From positions 1-58,903 of the forward strand of contig DASTBI010000247.1 of the NCBI GenBank assembly GCA_035712145.1: a stretch of DNA of 58,903 nt, read 5' to 3'. The DNA is from Candidatus Eisenbacteria bacterium. GTDB taxonomy: Bacteria; Eisenbacteria; RBG-16-71-46. A program made the translations under genes and the position numbers. The notes beneath the pieces are model-generated. The model did not search any database. It was not told where the DNA came from and saw nothing but the letters and a program-made list of their open reading frames with translations. Positions 23,777-31,793 of this stretch are shown here, in pieces (within the stretch, counting starts at the first letter, position 1; each line of letters opens with the position of its first letter).

Positions 23777-23797
23777 TTTGTTCGTCTTCATACAAGC

Positions 23798-24760
23798 TCA
23801 GGCAATGAATGCGAAGTCCGCGCCCTCCGTCCATGCCTGAGAGCGAAGCATCGAGCGCCAGCGCTCGCGGGCCGGCGCCGCGCCGAATACGAGCAGCACG
23901 GGTGGAACGAGCCCGGAAGCGGCGCCGGCCGCAGGCCGGCCCATGGCGCGCCACCTCGGTTGGTATCCAGCGCGGGTGAGAACTCCACGCCATCGTTCCA
24001 GGCTCGCGCCCACACCGATGAGCGTCGGAGCGGTGCAACCACGAAGCAGGCGCCGCTCCAGCGCTTCCATGCGGAGCGCGTCGAAGGCAGCCTGAGCGTA
24101 TCGAGGATCGGTGTGCGTAGCGCTCGCGGCGTGCTGGCGCCACCAGTACAACACGCGCGGCACCTTCGCGAAGCGCGCCCCGGCTTCGAGCAGCCGCAGC
24201 CAGAGATCCACGTCCTCGGGCCAGCCGCGATCGCGCCAGCCGCACGCATTCGCCAGCACGACGCGCCGGATCATGGCGGTGCCGTGCGCCAACGGGCTGT
24301 CGACCAATGCCTCGCGGGCCATGGCCTGGTGTGTGCCGAGGCGGTTGTGCCATCCCACCCAGCGGCGCATGCCGGCGCCGCGGAAGCCGCGGGGCAGTAG
24401 TCCCACGCGACAGCCGACCACCGCGACGCCGGGATTCGTCACGAGCAGGTCGTGCTGACGCTCGAAGCGCTCGGCGTGGGAGACATCGTCGGCATCATGG
24501 CGCGCGATCAGCCCGCCTTGCGCCTCTTCGAGTCCGGCATTGAGCGCCGCCGGCAGGCCCCGCGCTTCCTGCCGTCGCACGCGCAGGCGCCGCTCGCGGC
24601 GGGCGCAACGCTCGAGCGCCTCGCCCGAGCCGTCGGTCGAGCCGTCGTCCACCGCGATCACCTCGAAGTCGCGCAGCGTCTGGCGCCACAGCGAGGCGAG
24701 GGCGTCGCCGAGATAAGGGCCGGCATTCCGCACCGGCATCAGCACCGAGATCGTCGGCAT
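23798..24760 (-). CDS. Glycosyltransferase family 2
   Basis: A GT-A-fold inverting glycosyltransferase of 320 residues, transferring a sugar from a nucleotide donor to a glycan or lipid acceptor at the cytoplasmic face. Signatures are the N-terminal ISVLMPVRNAGPYL, the nucleotide-binding VIAVDDGSTDGS (about 34-45), the metal-binding RHDADD (about 86-91), and the acceptor-side GWPEDVDLWLRLLEAG (about 178-193). There are no membrane segments. The acceptor is unknown. No Shine-Dalgarno is seen. TAACGT lies six nt before the ATG on this strand, so the message may be leaderless. It is divergent from the NADH dehydrogenase and upstream of the HTH gene on the same strand. Confidence 0.92.
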   Translation of the reverse strand: MPTISVLMPVRNAGPYLGDALASLWRQTLRDFEVIAVDDGSTDGSGEALERCARRERRLRVRRQEARGLPAALNAGLEEAQGGLIARHDADDVSHAERFERQHDLLVTNPGVAVVGCRVGLLPRGFRGAGMRRWVGWHNRLGTHQAMAREALVDSPLAHGTAMIRRVVLANACGWRDRGWPEDVDLWLRLLEAGARFAKVPRVLYWWRQHAASATHTDPRYAQAAFDALRMEALERRLLRGCTAPTLIGVGASLERWRGVLTRAGYQPRWRAMGRPAAGAASGLVPPVLLVFGAAPARERWRSMLRSQAWTEGADFAFIA

Positions 24761-24766
24761 GCGGTG

Positions 24767-24772
24767 ACGTTA
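24767..24772 (-). promoter_or_regulatory. TANNNT box six nt before the GT2 start
   Basis: On the minus strand TAACGT ends six nt before the ATG at 24760, which would place the transcription start at or beside the start codon. There is no -35 consensus. Confidence 0.3.
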
Positions 24773-24821
24773 TCAGCGATCGGCAGAGCCGCGCGAAGCA
24801 CGTGATATCCTGCGAGACGTC

Positions 24822-26204
24822 ATGGCGGGCAAGCGCCTTCTCATCCTGGGCGGTGGTTTCGGGGGTCTCGATGTCGCGCGAGCGGTCGGGCGGTCACGCC
24901 ACGCGCTCGGGTACTGGGACACGCTCCTGATCGACAAGGAGAATTTCTTCCAGTTCAATCCGCTGCTCCCGGCGGTGGCGGTGGGCGCGGTGGAGACGCG
25001 GCACATCGTCTATCCCCTGCGCGAGATGGCCCGGCATCGGCACATCCGCTTCCACAAGAACAAGGCGATCGCCGTCGATCTGGCGCGACGCGAAGTGCGG
25101 CTCCACAACGAGCTCGTCGTCCCGTTCGACGTCCTGGTCATCGCGGTCGGGAGCGTCACCGACTACTACGACGTTCCCGGTGCCTCCGAGCACACGCTTC
25201 CGTTCAAGACGATCGTGGACGCGATGACGATCCGGGCGCGCGTCGTCGAGCTGTTCGAGATGGCCGAGCAGGCGCAGAGCGTGGAGCAGCGCCGCCGTTT
25301 GCTCTCGTTCGCCGTCGTCGGCGGAGGCGTCACCGGTGTGGAGGTGGCGGCCGAGCTGATCGAGATGGCCAGGGAGACGTTGCTGCCGCACTATCCCAGC
25401 CTCTCGGCATCCGATCTATCGATCACGTTGCTGGAAGCCAGTGATCGCCTGGTGCGCACCGCGCGGCCCGCGCATTCGGAATATGTGCTCCGCTTCCTCG
25501 AGCGGCGCGGCGTGAGGGTCCATCTCGACGCGGCGGTGGCCCGAGTGCAGAGCAAGTGCGTGCGGCTCGTCTCGGGGCAGTTCGTCGAGGCGTTCACCAT
25601 CCTGTGGACCGCCGGCGTGCGTCCTCCCGATCTGGTGAGGAGCCTGCCGCTGCAGCGTCTGGAGGACGGCCGGGTCCGGGTGGACGAGTTCTTCCGCGCG
25701 CTCTCACCCGACGGGCGCGCGCTCGACGACGTGTACGTCATCGGCGATTCGGCCGGGGCCGCCAAGCCGGAAGGCGGCTTTCACCCGCGACTGGCGCAGA
25801 CCGCGGTCGCCATGGGGAGCTATCTGGGCCATGCGCTGGTGCGGCGCGCGGAGTCCAAGAGTGTCGAGCCGTTCCGCTTCCACGAGCCGGGCTACATCAT
25901 CTCGCTCGGACAGCACAGCTCCGTCGTCGATCTCTTCGGCATTCCCTTCTCGGGCCGCCTCGCGTGGCTGGTGTGGGCGGCCAGCTACCTGATCAAGATG
26001 GTGGGTCTGCGCAAGCAGATCGAGGTCGGGCTCGACCACCTCACGCATCTGGTCTTCCAGCACGACTCGTCTCAGATCCTGAGCCGCCGTCAGGTGCTGA
26101 GCGACGAGGAGATGAACCTATCGCTGCGGCCCCCGCGCACCGTGGAGGAGAGCCGCGGCGAGGAGCCTGAGCGGATGGCATCGGGAAGCGGAGGCGCCGC
26201 GTGA
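24822..26204 (+). CDS. ndh: Type II NADH:quinone oxidoreductase-like flavoprotein
   Basis: A peripheral membrane FAD enzyme of 460 residues that passes electrons from NADH to quinone without pumping protons. The FAD fold is ILGGGFGGLDVARAV at about 7-21. The NAD fold is VVGGGVTGVEVAAEL at about 165-179. The FAD-binding VYVIGDSAG lies at about 304-312. The C-terminal amphipathic region (SGRLAWLVWAASYLIKMVG) fits membrane attachment. A long acidic tail (VEESRGEEPER) is lineage-specific. The sub-family cannot be proved, and a related quinone oxidoreductase is possible. Together with the ACIII genes at the end of the window it gives quinone reduction and quinol oxidation. There is no Shine-Dalgarno. 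TATCCT lies ten nt before the ATG. It overlaps osmC in GTGA. Confidence 0.88.
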   Translation: MAGKRLLILGGGFGGLDVARAVGRSRHALGYWDTLLIDKENFFQFNPLLPAVAVGAVETRHIVYPLREMARHRHIRFHKNKAIAVDLARREVRLHNELVVPFDVLVIAVGSVTDYYDVPGASEHTLPFKTIVDAMTIRARVVELFEMAEQAQSVEQRRRLLSFAVVGGGVTGVEVAAELIEMARETLLPHYPSLSASDLSITLLEASDRLVRTARPAHSEYVLRFLERRGVRVHLDAAVARVQSKCVRLVSGQFVEAFTILWTAGVRPPDLVRSLPLQRLEDGRVRVDEFFRALSPDGRALDDVYVIGDSAGAAKPEGGFHPRLAQTAVAMGSYLGHALVRRAESKSVEPFRFHEPGYIISLGQHSSVVDLFGIPFSGRLAWLVWAASYLIKMVGLRKQIEVGLDHLTHLVFQHDSSQILSRRQVLSDEEMNLSLRPPRTVEESRGEEPERMASGSGGAA

Positions 26205-26623
26205 GCTACCGCGCGAGCGTCGTGCTCGAGACGGTCGAGGCGCCTGGGGAGCGTTTCTCGGTGCGCTTCGAGAGCGGCGCCACGGTCCCGGTCGACAACA
26301 CCTCCAGTCCCGAGGCGGCGAGCCCGGTGCAGATGGTGCTGGTAGCGCTCGGCGGCTGCTCCGCGATCGACGTGCTGCAGATCCTCCGCAAGAAGCGCCA
26401 GGTCGTGCTCGGCTACGAAGTGGTGGTCGAGGGCCGGCGGCGCGCCGAGTACCCGCGCATCTTCACCCACATCGAGATGTTCCATCGCCTCCGAGGCCGC
26501 AACCTGAATCCCGCCGCCATCGCCGACGCCATTCGGCTGTCGGACACCAAGTACTGCTCCGTGCACGCCATGCTCGAAGGAAAGGCGAAGATCACCAGCC
26601 GATTCGAGGTCCTGCCGGTCTGA
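26201..26623 (+). CDS. OsmC/Ohr-family peroxiredoxin-like protein
   Basis: A 140-residue cytoplasmic protein of the OsmC superfamily, whose members reduce organic hydroperoxides with two cysteines. The peroxidatic Cys53 is in LVALGGCSAIDV and the second Cys119 is in KYCSVHAML, the normal spacing for OsmC. A central helix follows the first Cys. The start codon is GTG and overlaps the ndh stop in GTGA, so it is translationally coupled to the NADH dehydrogenase. This context suggests protection against peroxides made by the flavoenzyme. It belongs to the general YhfA-like OsmC group; the electron donor is unknown. Confidence 0.9.
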   Translation: MSYRASVVLETVEAPGERFSVRFESGATVPVDNTSSPEAASPVQMVLVALGGCSAIDVLQILRKKRQVVLGYEVVVEGRRRAEYPRIFTHIEMFHRLRGRNLNPAAIADAIRLSDTKYCSVHAMLEGKAKITSRFEVLPV

Positions 26624-26652
26624 GTGACGGCGTCCCGTGGAGTGACCCGACC

Positions 26653-27666
26653 ATGAACGCACGCGTTCTCATGCTCGCGATCGCGCTGGTCGCCGGCGCC
26701 TGCAGCGGGTCGACCGCGCAGGCTCAGGCGCCGCAGGACTCCACGCTCGACAATCTCGCTCACGATGCCGGTTACGTGACCGCCGCGCCCGGGAAGCTCG
26801 GCGCCGTGGTGGAACGCGGCAAAGGGCCGATCGACATGGTGCTGGTCTCCGGCTTCGGTCTCGGCGCGTCGGCGTTCGAGAGCTTCATGCGCCGCAACGA
26901 GGCGCGTTATCACATGCTGGCGGTCACGCTCCCGGGCTTCGAAGGGACCGCGGCGCCGCCCATGCCGCCCGCGGGCACGAGCTATGGCGAGCAGACATGG
27001 ACACGCGCGGCGGTCGAGGCCGTGGCGGCGCTCATTCGTGAGCGCAAGCTCAAGCGGCCCGTGCTGGTCGGCCACTACCTGAACGGCACCCAGGTGGCCA
27101 CCGAGGTCGCGGCCCGGCATCCCGATCTTTCGCGGGCTCTGATCCTGCTGGCCGGAACGGCGCTCTACGAGCCGACTCGGCCGAGCCGCTTCTGGCCGCG
27201 CGGGCTCACGGTCGAGAAGCGAACTGCAATGGTCGATCAGTTCCTCGCGCCACGCTGGTTCAAGACGGTGACGCGGCAGACCTGGGTCCGTGGAAACTTC
27301 GTCGCCACCGACTTCTCGGTCGACTCCACCCTCGGTCGCACGTTCGCCGACCGGGCGAATGCGCCGCCGCTTCCGGTCCTGATCCGTTATCTATGCGAGT
27401 TCCACGCCTCCGACGTGCGACCGAGCCTCTCGAAGTCGAATCAGCCCCTGCTGCTGATCGAGCCCACCTTCACGCCCGCGCTGCGCGCGGATACGACGCG
27501 CGCCTACCTCGGCAGCTACTTCAGCGAAGGCTGGAAGGGGGTGTTCGACGAGCGCAGGCGCACCCAGGCCATGGCGCTCGATCAGAGCGGGATTCTGGTG
27601 ATGGAGGATCACGCGGCCGAGGTGGACCAGGCGATCGCGGAGTTCCTCAAGCGTCACGCGCGGTAG
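26653..27666 (+). CDS. Exported alpha/beta-hydrolase-fold protein lacking the usual nucleophile serine
   Basis: A 337-residue exported protein. Residues 1-26 form a signal peptide (LMLAIALVAGACS, possible cleavage after AQA; the Cys17 context is a poor lipobox). The hydrolase core has the oxyanion strand MVLVSGFGLGASAFE (about 62-76), LAVTLPGFEG (about 89-98) and the elbow VLVGHYLNGTQVA, where canonical G-H-S-x-G has Tyr142 instead of Ser. A C-terminal acid and His remain (VMEDHAAEVD). It may therefore be a non-catalytic or altered-chemistry member. Thirty bases separate it from osmC. GGAG is ten nt upstream. The substrate is unknown. Confidence 0.83.
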   Translation: MNARVLMLAIALVAGACSGSTAQAQAPQDSTLDNLAHDAGYVTAAPGKLGAVVERGKGPIDMVLVSGFGLGASAFESFMRRNEARYHMLAVTLPGFEGTAAPPMPPAGTSYGEQTWTRAAVEAVAALIRERKLKRPVLVGHYLNGTQVATEVAARHPDLSRALILLAGTALYEPTRPSRFWPRGLTVEKRTAMVDQFLAPRWFKTVTRQTWVRGNFVATDFSVDSTLGRTFADRANAPPLPVLIRYLCEFHASDVRPSLSKSNQPLLLIEPTFTPALRADTTRAYLGSYFSEGWKGVFDERRRTQAMALDQSGILVMEDHAAEVDQAIAEFLKRHAR

Positions 27667-27717
27667 GCTTCGCCCGCCCGCGCCGCTCGGGGTCGCGTGG
27701 TACGATGCCCAGTCGTC

Positions 27718-28134
27718 ATGCCGCCGCGATACGGTCTGTCCGAACTCATCCTGCGCGTCCGCGACGTTCCGCGGGCAGTCGCGTTCTATCGTGACGTGGT
27801 GGGGCTGGAAGTCGAGCGCACGCCATCGCCCGAGTGGGCGTGGCTGTGGACGGGAGCACCCGGGAGCCTGCCGCGGCTGGGGCTCACGAGCCGCCCGCTC
27901 AGCTTCGGCGCGGCGCACACCGGTGGCCCGGCGCACTTCGCGATCGCCGTTCCTCGATCCGAGATCGCGGGCGAGAAGGCGCGCATCGAGTCGCTCGGCA
28001 TCGAGGTCGAAGGGCCGATCACGTTCGACTTCTGGCAGGCGGATTCCATCTACTTCAGCGATCCCGACGACAACCGCGTCGAGCTGTGCGGGTTCGAGCA
28101 CCTCGACGCTCGAGCCAGACAGGAGCACGCATGA
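27718..28134 (+). CDS. VOC (glyoxalase/bleomycin-resistance)-family protein
   Basis: A 138-residue single-chain VOC protein with two beta-alpha-beta-beta-beta modules. The first is ELILRVRDVPRAVAFYRDVVGLEVE. The second is HFAIAVPRSEI, ending in IYFSDPDDNRVELCG, the usual C-terminal metal-ligand strand. Family members are isomerases, dioxygenases or resistance proteins; the substrate is not readable. I chose ATG 27718 over GTG 27697, because VOC homology starts there. There is no Shine-Dalgarno; TACGAT with an upstream TG (extended -10-like) lies 11 nt before. The stop overlaps the fumC start in ATGA. Confidence 0.88.
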   Translation: MPPRYGLSELILRVRDVPRAVAFYRDVVGLEVERTPSPEWAWLWTGAPGSLPRLGLTSRPLSFGAAHTGGPAHFAIAVPRSEIAGEKARIESLGIEVEGPITFDFWQADSIYFSDPDDNRVELCGFEHLDARARQEHA

Positions 28135-29555
28135 GCCGTGAATTCCGGACCGAAAAGGACAGCCTGGGCGAGATGCAGGTGCCGGCGAGCGCGCTCTACG
28201 GCCCGCAGACGCAGCGGGCGGTGGAGAACTTCCCGATCTCGGGCGAGCCGATGCCGAGACCGTTCATCCAATCTCTGGGTTTTTTGAAGATGGCGGCCGC
28301 CAAGGTCAACCGCGATCTGGGCCTGCTGCCGGCGAAGATGGCGGACGCGATTCAGCAGGCGGCCAGCGAGGTCGCCGAGGGCAAGTGGAACGCCGAGTTC
28401 CCGATCGACGTGTTCCAGACCGGGAGCGGCACGAGCACCAACATGAACGCCAACGAGGTGATCGCCCACCGCGCCACCGAGCTGCTGAACGGCGCGCCCA
28501 AGGTGCATCCCAACGATCATGTCAATCTCGGGCAGAGCAGCAACGACGTGATTCCGACCGTGCTGCACCTCTCGGCGGCGGTCGAGATCGATCAGCAGCT
28601 GCTGCCCGCGCTCCGCCATCTGGCCGAGACGCTGGAGCGCAAGGCGAAGGAATTCGACGGCGTGATCAAGTCCGGGCGCACGCACCTGATGGACGCCACG
28701 CCCATCCGTCTCGGCCAGGAGTTCTCGGGCTACGCCTCGCAGGTGCGGCACGGGATCGCGCGCGTCGAGGCGGCGATGCCGGATCTCTGCGAGCTGGCGA
28801 TTGGCGGCACCGCGGTCGGCACCGGACTCAACACGCATCCTGAATTCGCGCGGCGCGTGGCCGAGGAGTGCGCGCGCCACACCCGGCTGCCGTTCGTCGA
28901 AGCGCCGAACCACTTCGAGGCCCAGGGCGCGCAGGACGGCGCTCTGTGGGCGAGCGCGGCGCTCAACAGCGTGGCGGCGTCACTGATGAAGATCGCGGGC
29001 GATGTGCGGCTCATGAACTCCGGTCCCGGCTGTGGGCTGGGTGAGATCACCTTGCCGGCCATCCAGCCCGGGTCGAGCATCATGCCGGGCAAGGTCAATC
29101 CCGTGATCTGCGAGGCGGTGATCATGGTGGGAGCGCAGGTGACCGGCCACCATGTCGCGATCACGCTGGGCGCCCAGCTCGGACAGCTCGACCTCAACAC
29201 GATGCTGCCGCTCATCGCGCTCGATCTCCTGGGGAGCATCCGCCTGCTGAGCGGGGCCGCGCGCGTGTTCGCCGACAAGGCGCTCGCCGGCACGATCGCC
29301 AACGAGGAGACCTGCCGGCAATACGTCGAGCGCTCGCCCAGCATGGCCACCGCGCTCAACCCGCTGATCGGCTACGACCAGGCGGCTGAGATCGCCAAGC
29401 GCTCGTTCAAGGAGAAGCGTCCCGTGCGTGAGCTGGCGCGGGAGATGACCACGCTGTCCCCGCAGGAGATCGACGCCGCGCTCGACCCCAGGCGACAGAC
29501 CGAGCCGGGCCTGGAGGGAACGAACGCACCCGAGGGCAAGGGCGCCAAGCGGTGA
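28131..29555 (+). CDS. fumC: Fumarate hydratase, class II
   Basis: It interconverts fumarate and malate in the TCA cycle as a soluble, iron-independent homotetramer. The protein has 474 residues. Motifs are TGSGTSTNMNANEV, NLGQSSNDVIPT, the SGRTHLMDATP catalytic helix, and the superfamily signature GSSIMPGKVNP at about 314-324. The C terminus carries a short extra tail rich in Glu/Gly/Lys (GLEGTNAPEGKGAKR). AGGAG five nt before the ATG at 28131 fixes the start. The frame is open upstream inside the VOC gene. It overlaps the VOC gene (ATGA) and the PLP enzyme (GTGA). Class II enzymes are typical in aerobes, which matches the respiratory genes here. Confidence 0.97.
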   Translation: MSREFRTEKDSLGEMQVPASALYGPQTQRAVENFPISGEPMPRPFIQSLGFLKMAAAKVNRDLGLLPAKMADAIQQAASEVAEGKWNAEFPIDVFQTGSGTSTNMNANEVIAHRATELLNGAPKVHPNDHVNLGQSSNDVIPTVLHLSAAVEIDQQLLPALRHLAETLERKAKEFDGVIKSGRTHLMDATPIRLGQEFSGYASQVRHGIARVEAAMPDLCELAIGGTAVGTGLNTHPEFARRVAEECARHTRLPFVEAPNHFEAQGAQDGALWASAALNSVAASLMKIAGDVRLMNSGPGCGLGEITLPAIQPGSSIMPGKVNPVICEAVIMVGAQVTGHHVAITLGAQLGQLDLNTMLPLIALDLLGSIRLLSGAARVFADKALAGTIANEETCRQYVERSPSMATALNPLIGYDQAAEIAKRSFKEKRPVRELAREMTTLSPQEIDAALDPRRQTEPGLEGTNAPEGKGAKR

Positions 29556-30538
29556 TCGAAGCGCCCACGAAGGATGCGCTGATCGAGCGCATGCAGGAGG
29601 CCCGCCAGCGGCTCCAAGGCGTCGCGCACAGGACGCCGGTCGCCACCTCGGCGACGCTCGAACGCAGGACAGGCGCTCAGGTGTTCCTCAAGTGCGAGAA
29701 CCTGCAGCGGATGGGCGCGTTCAAGTTTCGCGGCGCCTACCACTTCATCTCGCGGCTGTCGGACGCCGATCGCCAGCGCGGCGTCGTCGCGTTCTCGTCG
29801 GGGAACCACGCGCAAGCCGTGGCCCTGGTGGCGCGACTGCACGGCGCTCCGGCGACCATCGTGATGCCGAGCGTAGCGCCCTGGCCCAAGCTCGAGGCCA
29901 CCCGTGGCTACGGCGCCGAAGTCGTCTTCTACGACCAGGCGGGCGAGGAACGCCAGGCCATGGCCGAGCGGCTGGCGCGCGAGCGCGGGCGCACGCTGGT
30001 GCCGCCCTTCGATCATCACGACATCGTCACCGGGCAAGGCACGGCGGCGTGGGAGCTGATCGAGGAGACGGGGCCGCTCGACCTGCTGCTGGTTCCCGTC
30101 GGAGGCGGAGGATTGATCTCGGGCTGCGCGCTGGCGGCCAAGCATCTTTCGCCTCGGTGCCGCGTCGTCGGCGTCGAGCCGCGGGCCGGAGACGACGGCG
30201 TGCGCTCGTTCAAGGCCGGGCAGCTGGTGAAGGTGGAGCATCCGGACACCATCGCCGACGGGGCGCGCACGCCTGCGCTCGGGAACCTGACCTTCGAGCT
30301 GATCCGCCGCTCGGTCGACGACATGGTTTCCGTCGAAGACATCGAGCTCAAGCGCGCGATGCGCTTCGTCTGGGAACGCATGAAGCTGATCGTCGAGCCC
30401 ACCGGTGTGCTGGGTCTCGCGGCGCTGATGAGCGGAATGGTCGAGGCGCGCGGCAGGAAGGTCGGCGTGATCCTCTCCGGCGGGAACGTGGATCCCGCCG
30501 AGGCGGCGCGCTGGTTCGCGGAAGTGGGAGCGAGCTAG
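29552..30538 (+). CDS. PLP-dependent threonine/serine dehydratase (fold type II)
   Basis: A 328-residue pyridoxal-phosphate enzyme of the threonine dehydratase/serine racemase group. It would deaminate L-threonine or L-serine to 2-oxobutyrate or pyruvate; threo-3-hydroxyaspartate ammonia-lyase or racemase activity are alternatives. Lys58 in FKFRGA binds PLP. SSGNHAQAVA (about 82-91) contacts the substrate carboxylate. The glycine loop GGGGLISG (about 183-190) holds the phosphate. No regulatory ACT domain is present, so it is the catabolic or racemase-like form. The GTG start overlaps fumC in GTGA. Its stop lies seven bases from the convergent thioredoxin-domain gene. Confidence 0.92.
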   Translation: MIEAPTKDALIERMQEARQRLQGVAHRTPVATSATLERRTGAQVFLKCENLQRMGAFKFRGAYHFISRLSDADRQRGVVAFSSGNHAQAVALVARLHGAPATIVMPSVAPWPKLEATRGYGAEVVFYDQAGEERQAMAERLARERGRTLVPPFDHHDIVTGQGTAAWELIEETGPLDLLLVPVGGGGLISGCALAAKHLSPRCRVVGVEPRAGDDGVRSFKAGQLVKVEHPDTIADGARTPALGNLTFELIRRSVDDMVSVEDIELKRAMRFVWERMKLIVEPTGVLGLAALMSGMVEARGRKVGVILSGGNVDPAEAARWFAEVGAS

Positions 30539-30545
30539 AAGAGGC

Positions 30546-31733
30546 CTACAAGCCCGCCTTCTTCAATCCTGCGCGGAGCGTCTCCTCGTTCCTCAGGCCC
30601 ACGTAGTGGGCAGCGATCTTCCCTTCGCGGTCGATGATCACGAGGGTCGGAATGCCCGACACCTTGTAGGCGCGGCCGACCTCGGATTTCTGATCGAGCA
30701 GCGTGGTGGTGCCGTAGTTGTTCTTGGTGAGGAACTTGCGCGCGGTCTCGGACGATTCCCCCTGATTGACCGCGAAGGTGACGAGTCCTTTGCCCTTCAT
30801 CTCCGTGCCGAGCTTCTCGACCAGCGGCATCTGTCGCCGGCATGGCCCGCACCAGGTGGCCCAGAAATCGAGCATGACGACCTTGCCGCGAAAGTCCTTC
30901 AGGCGATGCTTCCTGCCCTCGAGATCCGAGAGCGTGAAGTCGTTGGCGGGCTGACCGGAAAGATCCGCCGCCGCTTGCCGGCCACCACCGAACTGCTCCA
31001 CCTGCTTGGCGCCGGCCGGCGGCACGAAGGTGAACACCGAGGCGTCGATCGGTTCGTTGATCGCGATCTTCGTGTAACGGAAGGTCTCCGTTTGCTGGAT
31101 CGCGGTGCCATCCGGGGCCTTGGTGCTCGACTCCGTCCTCTGCTGCAGGACCAGATCGCGCTCGCGATCGATCCAGAACGTACGGTGAGCGCCCGGGGTT
31201 CCCGCGGCCGCGCCGACGGCGGGCTTGTAGGACACCTCCACCACGACGCAGCGGCGCTGCTTGCCTTCGAAAGGCACGGTCTCGTCGGGGAATACCTGGG
31301 CGGTCTCGACGTCGGTCGCGAGGCCGCGCAGGTGCTGCACGAGCACCGGCAGCATGCCGCCGTTGTTCAGCGGCTTGTCGAGGTCGATCACGTCGGCGCC
31401 GTCCTTGCGCGCGTACTGATTGGTCGACGTCATGTAGATCCAGGTCTGCTTGCCGTCGGAGATCCTGGCGACGCCCGCCTGAGGATGATTCAGCTCATCG
31501 TGGAGGCGGTTCCCTTCTCCGACCGCGACCACGAAGCTCGCGTTCGTCGACTGCTGCTTGGTCCCGGCACGGGCGTCGGCCTGGATGTCGCCCTCGATCC
31601 AGAAGGACGTGGCGGCGCGATAATTCGAGGCCGCGCGGCGCAACACCTCGATCCCCGGCTGACCCGAAGGGGCCGCTGAGATCAAGACCGCGGCGACGGC
31701 AAGCAGCAACAAGCTCGGCTTCCAGCGTTCCAT
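30546..31733 (-). CDS. Exported fusion of LolA-like (DUF2092) domain and TlpA-type thioredoxin
   Basis: A 395-residue exported protein. After a signal peptide (residues 1-20, LLLLAVAAVLISA), residues about 27-240 form a LolA/LolB-like sheet domain (DUF2092 style: VLRRAASNYRAATSFWIEGDI, LVLQQRTESST, FTFVPPAGAK). Residues about 258-395 are a TlpA/ResA-like thioredoxin with Cys295 and Cys298 in WCGPC and a cis-proline in SGIPTLVI. Such domains reduce or form disulfides in the envelope, often for cytochrome c maturation. The LolA-like part may bind a lipidated or hydrophobic client. GAGGG precedes the ATG, and TATCAT at 31760-31765 on this strand is a good -10 candidate. It is downstream of pgi but probably a separate unit. 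Confidence 0.88.
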   Translation of the reverse strand: MERWKPSLLLLAVAAVLISAAPSGQPGIEVLRRAASNYRAATSFWIEGDIQADARAGTKQQSTNASFVVAVGEGNRLHDELNHPQAGVARISDGKQTWIYMTSTNQYARKDGADVIDLDKPLNNGGMLPVLVQHLRGLATDVETAQVFPDETVPFEGKQRRCVVVEVSYKPAVGAAAGTPGAHRTFWIDRERDLVLQQRTESSTKAPDGTAIQQTETFRYTKIAINEPIDASVFTFVPPAGAKQVEQFGGGRQAAADLSGQPANDFTLSDLEGRKHRLKDFRGKVVMLDFWATWCGPCRRQMPLVEKLGTEMKGKGLVTFAVNQGESSETARKFLTKNNYGTTTLLDQKSEVGRAYKVSGIPTLVIIDREGKIAAHYVGLRNEETLRAGLKKAGL

Positions 31734-31793
31734 GAGAGAGGCCCTCGCGAGAGGCGTCGATGATAACGCGGCGACCCCCCTGTCCGCGAGCGA

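Noticed and set aside
26653-26708. Lipobox at Cys17 of the alpha/beta hydrolase
   Set aside because: The residues before Cys are A-G-A with no Leu/Val at -3; a signal peptidase I site after AQA fits better.
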